A DNA stretch of 64,000 nt from Echinicola soli (GCF_006575665.1 NZ_CP041253.1:3943001-4007000), one strand, 5' to 3'; shown: positions 10,101 to 19,282, counted from the first letter of the stretch. The notes: a model not told the origin generated them from the letters alone. Program-made: numbers and translations.

Positions 10101-10137
10101 ACGCACCTATACCTTGGGCCTTAATGTTACATTCTAA
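7120..10137 (+). CDS. susC: SusC/RagA family TonB-dependent outer-membrane transporter
   Basis: An outer-membrane TonB-linked importer of 1005 residues, counted from the ATG at 7120 (MKHFTKKAGLLLSLTLGG, a signal peptide); an upstream TTG at 7060 in frame would add 20 unlikely residues. Order: signal peptide, CarboxypepD_reg-like Ig domain (VTGTVISGEDGLTLPGVSIL, about residues 70-145), the plug (starting VVVVGYGTMRKGDVTSSIG with the TonB-box-like segment), then a 22-strand barrel ending in the aromatic TYTLGLNVTF. Eleven bases separate it from susD, so the two are co-transcribed. There is no STN domain and no adjacent ECF sigma/anti-sigma pair, so control by the divergent AraC protein is more likely. 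The cargo is not shown by sequence; peptidase neighbours suggest peptides. Confidence 0.95.
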   Translation: MKHFTKKAGLLLSLTLGGYMLSSGTAFGISTHELSTELSPEMTSFTEVRDLTVTGTVISGEDGLTLPGVSILIKGTSKGVTTDMDGKFTIDIPDEGTTLVFSFIGFAQQEVDVYTAKDLSITMEAEMTSMTEVVVVGYGTMRKGDVTSSIGGVKEEDFVKGAVRDAAQLVQGKVAGLRVTTPSGDPGASTEINLRGINSINGTSNPLVLIDGIPGDLNTVPPEDIESVDVLKDGSAAAIYGTRATGGVILITTKKNSSGTKNSINYNSYVSLQTIARKPALLTGDDYRRLIEEEGIGYTDYDGNTDWVDEMIRNPISQNHNLSFYGGDRKTNFTASVNYRNWQGIFLRSNQERFNIRADLNHSMFDDKLRANIQVINRVFTREEGGADGYAYRQAIIRNPTDRVRTEDGAWQERDGYFYENPISRIYEADAESKFKEMRANGSLNYNPVDNLDIKLMVSNVQNSNLSGYATSFDHTNTRLNNQNGTASRSTSAYNENLLEFTTNYNKTVGDHYFTLLGGYSWQDATYEDFFASNWNFPTDLYTWNNLGAGAALQSGQADMGSSKNKWQLAGFFGRATYSYDDKYLFMASVRREGSSRFGENSQWGTFPAVSVGWRISNEPFLSGIKNVGDIKLRAGFGVTGTIANSPYLSQISYDFTRTEGAFIGGQWVQGFVPARNFNPDLRWERKEEYNFGVDYSFFNDRLSGSIDVYRRDIKDLLYNFPVPVPPYLTSSMTINAGVLQNDGIEVLVNVVPIQNKDFSWNTSITYSTNRNKLVSLSNDQFEATNDFFTAGYTGEPIQDYTHRVEVGEPIGRFYLWKTVGVTEDGEWLIENQEGTATPISEASQEDRQYYGNGIPLHILGFNNTLKYKNFDMQANFRGAFGHEILNFQRMFYENPYNPAYNMLKTAYDPVYGQRLNSDLALVSHYVEDGDYFKLDNLTIGYTIPKLGFLKNARLYASGLNLFTVTNYKGIDPEGVSITGFDPGNDERDKYPTTRTYTLGLNVTF

Positions 10138-10148
10138 AAGCGACCATT

Positions 10149-11750
10149 ATGAAATTTAATTATAGATCATTTCAGTGGCTTTTGACTGCTGGTATATTGA
10201 CAACAGGCTTATATTCATGCCTGGATTTGAACGAAGAAGTATATTCAGAAGTAGTAGCCAGTAATTTTCAGCCAACAGAAAAGGATATACCTTCTATTAT
10301 CGCTCCTGTCTATGGCTCCTTTAGAGGCTTGATGATGGGCTGGCAAGGGTATTTGGATACCCAGGAAGAATCGGCAGATTGTATCATCACGCCGGCCAGG
10401 CCAAATGGTTGGTACGATGGCGGTACTTATCTTAGGATGCACCAGCACAACTGGACCTCCCTGCAATGGCAGCCCACCAATATTTGGCAAAGTGCCTATC
10501 GCAGTATCACCACTGCCAATCGGGTGATGTCTCAAATTGAAGAGGGAGAAATCCCCATTACAGATGGAAGGGAAGCGGTGATCGCAGAACTGCGCGCTAC
10601 CAGGGCTTTTGCCTACTACCTATTATTGGACAATCATGGCAATGTCCCCATTGTGACCGACTTTAAGGATGTCTCCTTACCCGAGCAAAAAAGTCGTCAA
10701 GAGGTGTATGACTTTGTGGTCAGTGAGCTTCAGGAAGCGATGCCTTTGCTCAGCGAAGATGCCAGCTCCACTTACGGTCAGTTGAACAAATGGGGCGTAC
10801 AGACCCTTTTGGCCAAAATATTTCTTAATGCGGAAGTCTATACCGGCAGTCCTGAATGGGAAAAATGCATCGCTGCCTGTGATGCCGTGATCAATGGTAA
10901 TGGAGGATATGAATTGGACGACAATTATTCGGATGTCTTCAATTGGGAAAACCATACTTCTCCAGAGATCATTTTTGCGGTTCCTTATGATGAGATCTAT
11001 GGAACCGGCAATCTGGTGCATATGAAAACCTTGGATCCTCTTAGTAGGTTTGTATATGACATGCAAGCGGGGCCATGGGGCGGAAACTGTGCTGTCCCAC
11101 AGTTTATCGATACCTATGACGAGCAGGATGGAAGGCTCCAGGATACCTGGATCATGGGACCGCAGCACAGTGCCTCTACAGGTGAAGTGGTCATTGATTA
11201 TCAAAAAACAGTTCCCAGCATGAATGGTACGGCTTCCAATGATGGTTTTCGAATAGGAAAGTATGCCATCAAGCAAGGAGCCACCGGATCGCTGGACAAT
11301 GACTACCCCATGTTTCGGTATGCAGATGTTTTGATGATGAAAGCTGAGGCACTTTTGAGAACCGGAAGGGCGGATGAAGCGGCTACACTGGTGACCCAGG
11401 TAAGGGAGAGGGCATTTAGGGATACAGATCCCTCCAAAGCCCAAGTCACCGGAGCCGAACTGATGCAAGGCAGTAGCTATAACTATGGGATTCAAAATGA
11501 GGATGGATCAGTGGAAGGCACTGGTGGAGCTGATATCCCATTTGGTAGATTGCTGGATGAATTGGGCTGGGAATTTGCCGCTGAGGCACACCGGAGACAG
11601 GATTTGATCCGTTTTGGGGTATTTTATACCAAGAGCTGGTTTAATCACAGTCCACATGCCCAAGCCGAAACAAGGACCATTTTTCCGATTCCCAATGATG
11701 AGATCAACAAAAATCCTAATTTGACCCAAAATCCCGGGTATGCCAATTAA
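10149..11750 (+). CDS. susD: SusD/RagB family surface lipoprotein
   Basis: A 533-residue surface lipoprotein that caps the SusC barrel and captures substrate. The N-terminus is a lipoprotein signal with lipobox LYSC (Cys about residue 25). An N-terminal TPR-like part (residues ~90-220, TTANRVMSQIEEGE; ELRATRAFAYYLLLDNHGNVPIV) and the C-terminal SusD domain with 'PMFRYADVLMMKAEALLRTGR', 'ELGWEFAAEAHRRQDLIRFG' and the closing IFPIPNDEINKNPNLTQNPGY are all classical. It follows susC by 11 bases. No glycoside hydrolase is nearby; the S9 and DUF885 peptidases instead point to peptides, as for RagAB of Porphyromonas. The substrate is an inference. Confidence 0.95.
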   Translation: MKFNYRSFQWLLTAGILTTGLYSCLDLNEEVYSEVVASNFQPTEKDIPSIIAPVYGSFRGLMMGWQGYLDTQEESADCIITPARPNGWYDGGTYLRMHQHNWTSLQWQPTNIWQSAYRSITTANRVMSQIEEGEIPITDGREAVIAELRATRAFAYYLLLDNHGNVPIVTDFKDVSLPEQKSRQEVYDFVVSELQEAMPLLSEDASSTYGQLNKWGVQTLLAKIFLNAEVYTGSPEWEKCIAACDAVINGNGGYELDDNYSDVFNWENHTSPEIIFAVPYDEIYGTGNLVHMKTLDPLSRFVYDMQAGPWGGNCAVPQFIDTYDEQDGRLQDTWIMGPQHSASTGEVVIDYQKTVPSMNGTASNDGFRIGKYAIKQGATGSLDNDYPMFRYADVLMMKAEALLRTGRADEAATLVTQVRERAFRDTDPSKAQVTGAELMQGSSYNYGIQNEDGSVEGTGGADIPFGRLLDELGWEFAAEAHRRQDLIRFGVFYTKSWFNHSPHAQAETRTIFPIPNDEINKNPNLTQNPGYAN

Positions 11751-11845
11751 GCGCATTAAGGCATTGGGTACGATGAACGCTCAAATAGGGAAGAGACCAG
11801 TGCCTTTGCTCTTCGTGGATTGATCATTTTATTACCAAATTAACC

Positions 11846-11879
11846 ATTCATGCCATGGCATTTAAGCTATGGCATGAAT
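11846..11879. terminator. Strong hairpin after susD
   Basis: Arms ATTCATGCCAT (11846-11856) and ATGGCATGAAT (11869-11879) pair perfectly over 11 bp around a 12-base loop, 96 bases after the susD stop. There is no T run, so it may end the susCD transcript poorly or stabilise its 3' end. Confidence 0.45.
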
Positions 11880-11890
11880 AGTTTCATATT

Positions 11891-12178
11891 CTGACTGGGT
11901 TTTACCAAGTTTTAATGATTAACGGCATTAGTCAGAACACCTCTTTCACTATTTTAGCGAACAGAAGTGTCAGCTGTGATGCTCCTAACGGAGTATCAGC
12001 TTGGTATTAAAAGTGAATGCAGTATCCTAACAGCAGTGCTATAGGTACTGACCATGGGAAAGTAATTGTATGTATCAGAATAGACTGCATCAGGAGCAAA
12101 GGAACCGGATTCCATCTCTTCAGGTGTTTCTTCGGATCCCGATAGCCCGCTACCGCCCAACTTACCCACAGTAGATCA
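11891..12178 (+). repeat. Interspersed structured repeat B, copy 1 (5'-truncated)
   Basis: About 288 bp that align by eye, with many substitutions, to the later parts of two other copies at 38247-38638 and 40214-40616. Shared landmarks in order: TTTTACCA, GGCATtaGtCAG, CAGAAGTGTCAGC, GATGCTCC...TAT.AGCTTGGT, CAGTATCCTAA, GGTACTGACCA.GGG, GACTGCATCAGGA, CCCGCTACCGC. It lacks the 5' third found in the other copies. Hairpin arms ATGCTCC/GGAGTAT and CAGTGCT/GGTACTG are formed. It ends 23 bases before the S9 peptidase start, so any promoter or leader for that gene lies in the repeat. Confidence 0.8.
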
Positions 12179-12201
12179 TTTAAAACCAAAAACCATATCA
12201 C

Positions 12202-14433
12202 ATGAAAAGAATTTTTATCCTAGCTTGTTTTATGCTTGTCAGTTCAACCATCCTTGCACAAGGAACACTGGCAGATTATCAACGGGCAGATAGTATCAAG
12301 AAAGCTTTTAAAAAAGTGTACCATGCACCTGCACATTTTGAGTGGATTGAGGATACCGAAATGCTTTGGTATGTGATGAAAACAGAAAAAGGGCAGGTCT
12401 ATAAAAAAGTGGATGTCAAAAATAAACAAAAATCAGCGCTCTTTGATCAAGAGAAAATGGGAGATCAGCTGTCCAATACGCTAGAAGATACCATAAAACC
12501 ATATTCATTGCCCATCAGTAAGGTGACTGTCAAGGAGCATGGGAAGTTATTAACATTTATAGCAAAAGATTACCATTGGGAATATGATCTGGTAGCGGAA
12601 ACACTTAGCCAGAAAGAACCAATAAAAAAGCGCGAAAATGGCTATTGGGGAAACCGTTGGGATGATCGGAAAGGAGCCCCTGTACCTTCACCAGATAGCA
12701 GCAGACAAGCTTTTATTCGTGAACACAATGTTTGGATCAAGGATCTTTCTAGTGGTGAAGCCGAACAATTGACCTATGATGGTGCTCGAGGACTTTACTA
12801 CGCAGCCAATTTGCAGTGGTCTCCTGATGGTGAAAAACTGGCCGCCGTTAAGGTAAGGCCAACTGAAGTGAGGAAATTGACCTTGATCAGCTCATCACCC
12901 GATGATCAACTCCAGCCAAAGATGGAAACCCGGGATTACCCAAAACCTGGAGATGCCTTGCCTCAAAAGACACCTGTCCTGTTGAACTTGAACAATGGTC
13001 AATTCTATGAAGTGGATCAGCAGCTTATCCCAAACCAGTTCAATCTTTCTAAAATAAACTGGCGTGAAAACAGTCGTGCGTTTACCTTTGAATATAACCA
13101 GCGCGGTCATCAGGTTTACCGAGTCCTTGAAGTAAATGCCAAAAATGGAACAGTTAAGTCCATTATTGAAGAAACAAGTGATACGTTTATCGACTATTCG
13201 GGAAAGCAATACCGAAAAGACTTGAATGACGGTCAAGAGGTTATTTGGGCTTCGGAACGGGATGGCTGGCGGCATCTGTACCTATATGATGGCCTTACGG
13301 GTAAGGTCAAACACCAAATAACACAAGGCGACTGGGTGGTCAGGGATGTACTGGATGTGGATGAAAAGGCGCGAATAGTCTATTTTTTGGCCAGCGGCCG
13401 ATCAAAGGACGAAGATCCCTATCATCTTCATTTATGCATGGTTAGTTTAGATGGAGGGAGTGTAAAGCAGCTCACATCGGAAAATGCTTATCATCAGGTA
13501 ACCTTGTCTCCTGATTACCGGTATTTTGTGGATAACTATTCCAGACAAGACCTTGGCCCTGTCAGTGTCTTAAAGTCCTTATCTACCGGAAAAGTTGTCT
13601 TGGAATTGGAAAAGGCAGATATCCACACAATAGAACGTGCCGGATGGAAGGCCCCCGAGATTTTTACCGCCAAAGGCAGGGACGGAACCACCGATATTTG
13701 GGGCCTGATCATTAAACCAACGAACTTTGATCCCAATAAAAGTTATCCAGTGCTGGAGTATATTTATGCCGGCCCACACAGTTCCTTTGTGCCAAAATCC
13801 TTTGCGCCAAACTATGGTGGATTGCAGGAAATGGCAGAATTAGGCTTTATTGTCGTCCAAATTGACGGCATGGGAACCTCCAACCGCAGCAAGGCATTTC
13901 ATGATGTATGCTGGAAAAACCTTAAAGATGCAGGCTTTCCAGACCGTATTTTATGGATGAAAGCTGCTGCCAAAACAAGACCCTATATGAATGTGGATAA
14001 AGTAGGCATCTTTGGTACATCTGCAGGTGGACAGAGTTCAACGGGAGCCTTATTGTTTCATCCGGAATTTTATAAAGTGGGTGTTTCTTCCTGCGGCTGT
14101 CATGACAACAGGATGGATAAGATCTGGTGGAATGAGCAGTGGATGGGGTATCCCATTGGCAAGCACTATGAAGCCTGCTCTAATGTGGTCAACGCCCATA
14201 GGCTGGAAGGAAAGCTTATGCTCATCGTAGGAGAGGTGGATGACAATGTAGATCCTTCCTCAACTTATCAGCTGGTGGATCAACTGATCAAGCACAATAA
14301 GGATTTTGAATTTTTGATGGTTCCTGGCATGGGACACAGTTCAGGTGGTGAATATGGTGAGCATAAAAGAAGGGATTTCTTTGTGGAAAACTTACTAGGT
14401 GTCGATCCTCCAACATGGACTGCCTTTGAATAA
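12202..14433 (+). CDS. S9 family dipeptidyl-peptidase IV-like serine peptidase
   Basis: A secreted or periplasmic peptidase of 743 residues with a signal peptide (MKRIFILACFMLVSSTILAQG). An N-terminal beta-propeller of the DPP IV type (residues ~30-490; LQWSPDGEKLA, TLSPDYRYFVDNYS) precedes the alpha/beta-hydrolase domain. The catalytic set is visible: Ser607 in GTSAGGQ, Asp680 in GEVDDNVD and His712 in GMGHSSGG. The family removes dipeptides from N-termini, often after proline. It is in the same orientation as susCD but separated by 451 bp with a repeat, so it is likely a separate transcript. It converges with a DUF885 peptidase; together they fit extracellular peptide breakdown. Confidence 0.93.
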   Translation: MKRIFILACFMLVSSTILAQGTLADYQRADSIKKAFKKVYHAPAHFEWIEDTEMLWYVMKTEKGQVYKKVDVKNKQKSALFDQEKMGDQLSNTLEDTIKPYSLPISKVTVKEHGKLLTFIAKDYHWEYDLVAETLSQKEPIKKRENGYWGNRWDDRKGAPVPSPDSSRQAFIREHNVWIKDLSSGEAEQLTYDGARGLYYAANLQWSPDGEKLAAVKVRPTEVRKLTLISSSPDDQLQPKMETRDYPKPGDALPQKTPVLLNLNNGQFYEVDQQLIPNQFNLSKINWRENSRAFTFEYNQRGHQVYRVLEVNAKNGTVKSIIEETSDTFIDYSGKQYRKDLNDGQEVIWASERDGWRHLYLYDGLTGKVKHQITQGDWVVRDVLDVDEKARIVYFLASGRSKDEDPYHLHLCMVSLDGGSVKQLTSENAYHQVTLSPDYRYFVDNYSRQDLGPVSVLKSLSTGKVVLELEKADIHTIERAGWKAPEIFTAKGRDGTTDIWGLIIKPTNFDPNKSYPVLEYIYAGPHSSFVPKSFAPNYGGLQEMAELGFIVVQIDGMGTSNRSKAFHDVCWKNLKDAGFPDRILWMKAAAKTRPYMNVDKVGIFGTSAGGQSSTGALLFHPEFYKVGVSSCGCHDNRMDKIWWNEQWMGYPIGKHYEACSNVVNAHRLEGKLMLIVGEVDDNVDPSSTYQLVDQLIKHNKDFEFLMVPGMGHSSGGEYGEHKRRDFFVENLLGVDPPTWTAFE

Positions 14434-14546
14434 AAATAGTGGGAGAGATGATTGACATCACCATTGAATGGCAATTTTCCCGCATGGATTGTGATAGCAG
14501 TAAGCAATTTGTGTGGCAGCTCCTTGAATCGGAGGATACTCAGGAC

Positions 14547-14580
14547 TAAGCAGTTCGGGGCCAAGACCCCGAACTGCTTA
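14547..14580. terminator. Bidirectional hairpin between convergent peptidase genes
   Basis: Arms TAAGCAGTTCGGGG (14547-14560) and CCCCGAACTGCTTA (14567-14580) pair over 14 bp with a 6-base loop. It sits 114 bases after the S9 stop and 11 bases after the DUF885 stop. There is little U-tract on either side. Confidence 0.65.
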
Positions 14581-14590
14581 AACTCAATAC

Positions 14591-16288
14591 TTACCAATTA
14601 TTTTTATCCAAAAACCTCCAACTCGTGCGGTGGTCTTTGGATAGCGTTTTGCCTTTGATTCGGGCTCGGATCAGTTCGATGGGAAGGGTGTTTTGGGTCA
14701 TGATAAAATCATGGAATTCCTTTTCGCCCATGTCCCCATTATCCACCATTTCAGCCTTGAGCGCATAGAACTGTAAGCCACCGACCATATAGGCAATTTG
14801 GTAAAGTGGCCCATAATTCCCTTCAAAGGATCTTCTTACTTCCGCTTCAGCATTGGCATATTCATGGCCTACTTTATCCACCAGGAAATCGATGCATTCC
14901 TGTGGCGTCATGTTACCAAGGTGATAGTTGAGTGAAAAGATGATGCGCGCACAACGGTGCATTCGCCAGAACAGCATGCCCACCTTATCCTCTGCATTTC
15001 CAGGGAAATTTTTGTCCCAAAGGTTAAGCTCCCAGTAAAGTGCCCAGCCTTCGATCCAAAATGGCGTATAGAACATCCTTCGGTAGGGCTTGTGCCGCTG
15101 ATTCATAAAACCTTGGAGATGGTGGCCAGGAATAATCTCGTGCTGGACTGTCGCCCGGCTGAAGTGTGGATTATTACCGCGCATGCTCATCAGCTTTTCC
15201 GCTTGGGTCATCGTGCTGGTAGGATAGGAGATGATGATCGCCTCACCACCAAGGAAAAAAGGGTTGACCCGTTGGGCTTCAGGGCTCATCATTTTGGTTC
15301 GCCATGTTTCCTTGGCCAGCTCAGGAACGGTGATCAGGTCATGCTTTTCCACGTATTGGGTGGCTTCTACCGCGAGGTCATAGACGTCGCCAGGCCATTC
15401 ACCGGCAGGGACATAGGTGTTCTTCACATGCTCTAAGGCTGCTTTCCAGTCATTGCCATAGCCCAGTTCTTGACTTGCTTTTAGCATCTCCTTTTCGCAA
15501 AAGGCAAATTGCTTTTCGGCTTCATCAATGAGCTCTAGGGCGGTATAGGGGATCAATTCAAACTCAAGTTCTTTTTTTATCGCTTCCGCTCCAATGGGCT
15601 TTCCGATGATCCCACTGCCATCGTCCTTTACAATGGTATTTTCATAATGGTCCGTTAAGGCTTTCTCATAATCTTCCAGTGAGGTCGCCAGCAGCTCCCA
15701 AGGTTTCTTCACCCACCAAGTAAACGAAGGGTCATAGTCATAGTAAAACAGGTATGCTTCCTCTAGTGTTACTTTAAGTTCCTTGATGATGTTAGCAGCC
15801 AATTCCGCCTTTTGCCAACTTGTATATGGAGTTGTTTCCTTTAGCTTTTCCAACTTCGATTGGACGGATCGCTGAGCCGTTGTAAATTGCTTGGCGATGG
15901 CCTTGGCATTTGGTTTTTGGGCACTTCTTCTGAAGATATAAAATGCTTCCAGTTCACTGGCAAAATCCTTTACATCTTCCACTTCCTTATAATCAGCAAA
16001 TTCTTTTTCATGAAAAAACAGTTGCTTCTGAAGGTAATTCCGGAAAGCCAGGTAATCGATTTTTCCATCGTCACTGAGAGCAGCGTAATCTAGGTTTTGA
16101 ACCTTGTCCAGCCAATTCTTATAAAGTCTCCCAAATCGCTCAAAATACTCTTCCGAGAGGTGGTTGGAATACTTCCTGCTCAAAGCCGATCGATCGGCCT
16201 GAAAAGTTTGTATAGGTTCGTAAAGTTCACTGGATTGGGCCAAAAAGGGCATTATCAACAGGAACAGACATGCTAGGACTATTTTCAT
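14591..16288 (-). CDS. DUF885 family secreted peptidase
   Basis: A 565-residue protein with an N-terminal signal peptide (MKIVLACLFLLIMPFLAQS). The DUF885 signature is clear: QHEIIPGHHLQ (His about residue 383), followed by YTPFWIEGWALYWELNLWD. This HExxxGH-type arrangement with a downstream Glu is what DUF885 proteins share with zinc carboxypeptidase/oligopeptidase-type enzymes. Export and the opposing S9 peptidase suggest a role in peptide catabolism. Substrate and metal are inferred from the family. It is its own transcription unit; the 323-bp gap upstream (16289-16611) holds AT-rich sequence without a visible gene. Confidence 0.85.
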   Translation of the reverse strand: MKIVLACLFLLIMPFLAQSSELYEPIQTFQADRSALSRKYSNHLSEEYFERFGRLYKNWLDKVQNLDYAALSDDGKIDYLAFRNYLQKQLFFHEKEFADYKEVEDVKDFASELEAFYIFRRSAQKPNAKAIAKQFTTAQRSVQSKLEKLKETTPYTSWQKAELAANIIKELKVTLEEAYLFYYDYDPSFTWWVKKPWELLATSLEDYEKALTDHYENTIVKDDGSGIIGKPIGAEAIKKELEFELIPYTALELIDEAEKQFAFCEKEMLKASQELGYGNDWKAALEHVKNTYVPAGEWPGDVYDLAVEATQYVEKHDLITVPELAKETWRTKMMSPEAQRVNPFFLGGEAIIISYPTSTMTQAEKLMSMRGNNPHFSRATVQHEIIPGHHLQGFMNQRHKPYRRMFYTPFWIEGWALYWELNLWDKNFPGNAEDKVGMLFWRMHRCARIIFSLNYHLGNMTPQECIDFLVDKVGHEYANAEAEVRRSFEGNYGPLYQIAYMVGGLQFYALKAEMVDNGDMGEKEFHDFIMTQNTLPIELIRARIKGKTLSKDHRTSWRFLDKNNW

Positions 16289-16611
16289 AATTGATTCTGG
16301 TGATATGGATAATTTGATGTAAGATCGGTTTCCCTCTATTATTATATGAAGAAATAACTTAATATGCTCACCTAGGTTGATATAGTATAGACAATCATTA
16401 ATCTGGTATTATAAAAGTAGACAGTACACATGTGATCGGTAATCAGAGTTTGAAGAGCAAAGAACCGACTGACTAAAAGATTTCCTGAGTGCTGGGCTTC
16501 ACCACAAAACAGCTCGACCTAAGGCAACTGACTCAACTAGATTTACTATATATACATATATAACTGAATAACAAGTATTTACAAAACTTAACTGAATCAT
16601 TTTGTTTAAGC
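16289..16611. other. Gene-free AT-rich spacer
   Basis: No ORF with coding character, no clear repeat. The stretch lies between the start of the DUF885 gene and the end of the SLC13 gene (both minus strand), and so should contain the DUF885 promoter near its left side. Confidence 0.5.
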
Positions 16612-18114
16612 CTAAAAAGGATACACTTTCAGGTCAATCCCCCACAGAAGTGGCATGATGTAGTAAACAAATAACGTAATAAAGAAAATGGAAAGGATAT
16701 TCATCCATAGCCCAGCTTTGGCCATGGCGGGAATGGTCAGGTAGCCGGAGCCAAATACCACTGCATTGGGAGGAGTGGCCACGGGGAGCATAAAGGCACA
16801 GCTTGCTGCCATCGTGGCTGCTACCATCAGTCCGTAAGGATGCACGCCCAATGCCAAGGCAACAGCTCCCAAAATGGGCAACAGCATGGAGGCAGTGGCT
16901 ACGTTGGAGGTGATTTCGGTGAGGAAATTGACGGAAGCTACGATGATCAGGACAAAGAACAGGAAATGGATACCTTGCAGTGCTTCAAAATGGCTCCCAA
17001 GCCAAGCGGCTAAGCCTGTATCCTTAAAGCCTGCTGCCAGTGACAGTCCTCCTCCAAAGAGCAGCAGTATGCCCCATGGGATACGTTCAGCCGTTTTCCA
17101 GTCCAGCAATTGCTTTTGTTCTCGCGCAGCAGGGATCATAAACAAGGCAATAACACCTGCAAGGGCAATAATGGTATCATTCAAAAAGGGGAGGAGGTCC
17201 TCTAATAAAAACACCCGGCTGATCCAACAAAAACTGACCAATAAAAAGACGATCAATACGCGTACTTCAGGCTTACTTATCGTTCCCAAAGCCTTTAATT
17301 GACGTTGAATTTCTGCTTTTCCACCAGCCAAGGCCATATTTTTAGGAAAAGGATAAGCTATGCGCACCAAATACCACCAACAAATTCCCAATAAACACAA
17401 GGAAATAGGCAATCCCACCAACATCCATTCTGCAAAACCAATCTCAATGCCATAAAGTTCTTTTACGATACCCACCAAGACGATATTGGTAGGCGTTCCA
17501 ATGATTGTCGCCAAGCCGCCAATAGAAGCACTGTAAGCAATTCCAAGCATCAATGCTTGACCGATCATTGTATCAGTAACTTCATTATTGGCAATACCCG
17601 AAGAGAGTTGATTGACCACGGCTACGGCAATGGGCAGCATCATTAAACTAGTGGCCGTATTGGAAATCCACATGGACAGCAGGGCAGTGGCCAGCATAAA
17701 TCCCAGAACGATAAAACGCATGTCCGTACCGATCAAACTGATGATAGAGAGGGCAATACGTTTGTGAAGGTTCCATTTTTCGATGGTCACTGCGATCATA
17801 AAACCGCCCATGTAAAGTAACACCATAGGGTCAGCATAAGCCGCCGCGGTATCGTCCATTGGCAGTGCACCTGTCAATGGCAAAACCAACAAAGGCAATA
17901 GCGCCGTGGCAGCAATGGGAATCACCTCCAGAATCCACCAAATCGACATCCATATAGCCAAAGCCATTACGGCCAAAGCTTCGTGAGACAATCCCTCAGG
18001 ACGTAAAAACAGTATAATAAATATAAAAGCCAATGGCCCCAGCACTAAGCCAGAACGCTTCCATAACAAATGGTCCATAAAGTCAGCAAGGATAGTTTCT
18101 TGCCAAGTCACCAA
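16612..18114 (-). CDS. SLC13/DASS family Na+-coupled anion transporter
   Basis: Inner-membrane transporter of 500 residues with about 12 hydrophobic segments. The divalent anion:sodium symporter (DASS) hallmarks are present: SNT motif in MWISNTATSLMMLP (about residue 148) and a second one in the inverted repeat, TEITSNVATASMLLP (around residue 400). VdI/CitT/NadC-like members move dicarboxylates, citrate, phosphate or sulfate; substrate cannot be told from the sequence. It stands alone, with no adjacent TCA enzymes or sulfate genes. The ATG used is preceded by weak context; MDHLLWKRSG, 12 residues in, is a possible alternative start. Confidence 0.9.
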   Translation of the reverse strand: MVTWQETILADFMDHLLWKRSGLVLGPLAFIFIILFLRPEGLSHEALAVMALAIWMSIWWILEVIPIAATALLPLLVLPLTGALPMDDTAAAYADPMVLLYMGGFMIAVTIEKWNLHKRIALSIISLIGTDMRFIVLGFMLATALLSMWISNTATSLMMLPIAVAVVNQLSSGIANNEVTDTMIGQALMLGIAYSASIGGLATIIGTPTNIVLVGIVKELYGIEIGFAEWMLVGLPISLCLLGICWWYLVRIAYPFPKNMALAGGKAEIQRQLKALGTISKPEVRVLIVFLLVSFCWISRVFLLEDLLPFLNDTIIALAGVIALFMIPAAREQKQLLDWKTAERIPWGILLLFGGGLSLAAGFKDTGLAAWLGSHFEALQGIHFLFFVLIIVASVNFLTEITSNVATASMLLPILGAVALALGVHPYGLMVAATMAASCAFMLPVATPPNAVVFGSGYLTIPAMAKAGLWMNILSIFFITLFVYYIMPLLWGIDLKVYPF

Positions 18115-18800
18115 AAAACACAGTGCCTCGGCATTGGATACATTTATCCAATAATAACAAATCTTAAGGAGCTTTTACGCGGATTGGAAAAAATTGTAAG
18201 ATATAGCGGATTTATAATGCCAAGTATTCCTTTTAGCTTACTCAGATCTAAGCTGAGCTTAACATTATTTTGATTTTTCTGTTGGCCATTTCATCTGCAA
18301 AAGCAGGAAGATAGGGGAAGATATAAAACCGTAATGAATGAAGTTTATGACAATTGACATTTCTTTATTTAACATAATGTAAATTATATAACAATGAATC
18401 ATGTTACTATTATTAACCATCACTTTTTGTCCCATAGACTTTGGTGAGAATATCATCCCCTGGATCATATTTTATTCCCACGGCAGCGTTCAGGTTTTCC
18501 GAAAGGAATTTAACCTATATTCTAGATCAAACAACCTACTTATAGCTTTAAACAGAGCAAATCATCTGTAATCAGTTGGTATGACGGATTCAAGAAACAA
18601 TTAGTCCTACAGGACTATTTTGGTAAGTTTGTTTTTTCATGAACACAGGCATTAAAAGCTTCTCATTTATTATTGCTTTAATCTTGGATTTTCCCTTAAA
18701 AGTGTTCCGTCTAGTTTTATAAAAATCCAATCCGGCAGGTTTACCCAAAGAGTGTCTACGTAAATTATCCCAGCTCTGGACAATGATCGTCTATCTGTAT
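18115..18800. other. 686-bp gene-free stretch
   Basis: No credible gene: the frames present have no coding character. A short perfect hairpin AGTCCT-AC-AGGACT is at about 18603-18616, followed by a T-rich stretch, and could be a plus-strand terminator-like relic. Otherwise it is AT-rich and nothing recognisable is seen. Confidence 0.45.
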
Positions 18801-19061
18801 TTAATTCTCCAAAATCACCCTGGACTCAGAATACAAATCAAAAATGGCCACTAATCCCTCTTGTCCAGTGTTATGGGGATATGTCTCAAAACTCTTTAAT
18901 TCTTCGCGGTTTTCCACATATGTCGGGCGGTAGACTTCATCCAACACATTCCAGATAATCAAGAGGTAATTGTAAGCGATCTTTTTATCCCGACCTTCTT
19001 CAAACCAGGTTTCAAAAAGTGCTTCATCAAGGGGTTTAGGGTAATCTGAACTATCAAACAT
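18801..19061 (-). CDS. Small acidic hypothetical protein
   Basis: An 86-residue protein (MFDSSDYPKPLDEALFETWFEEGRD...) without signal peptide or membrane segment, strongly acidic and rich in aromatic residues. I do not recognise the family. Its composition and codon use look like those of real genes here, and the ATG is followed by a well-behaved frame to the stop. The neighbours are a SLC13 transporter gene and a TPR lipoprotein gene on the same strand, both at a distance, so it is likely monocistronic. Confidence 0.6.
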   Translation of the reverse strand: MFDSSDYPKPLDEALFETWFEEGRDKKIAYNYLLIIWNVLDEVYRPTYVENREELKSFETYPHNTGQEGLVAIFDLYSESRVILEN

Positions 19062-19222
19062 AGCTGTGTGAGAGGGTTTTTAATTTTCCTGGAAAATTAG
19101 TTAAGTAACAAGAAAAGGCAAAGGCAATAAATTCGAAAAGCAGAAATCATCTGGCAAAAAGAGTCTTGGAAAAATTGAAAAGCAGGATACCTGACATCCA
19201 GCCTTATATAGTCCTTAAACAG

Positions 19223-19262
19223 GCGGAAGAGCGTACTTTCCTCCTCCTGTCTTCCGCTCTTC
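19223..19262 (-). terminator. Hairpin after TPR lipoprotein gene
   Basis: Two overlapping pairings are possible: GCGGAAGA (19223-19230) with TCTTCCGC (19250-19257), or GAAGAGCG (19226-19233) with CGCTCTTC (19255-19262). Located 21 bases past the stop of the TPR lipoprotein. A U-tract is missing. Confidence 0.4.
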
Positions 19263-19282
19263 ACAAGCCTTTCCTGCCCATA

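Noticed and set aside
10677..11495. 272-residue frame antisense to susD
   Set aside because: SusD is intact with all family motifs; the antisense frame has no recognisable domain or signal.
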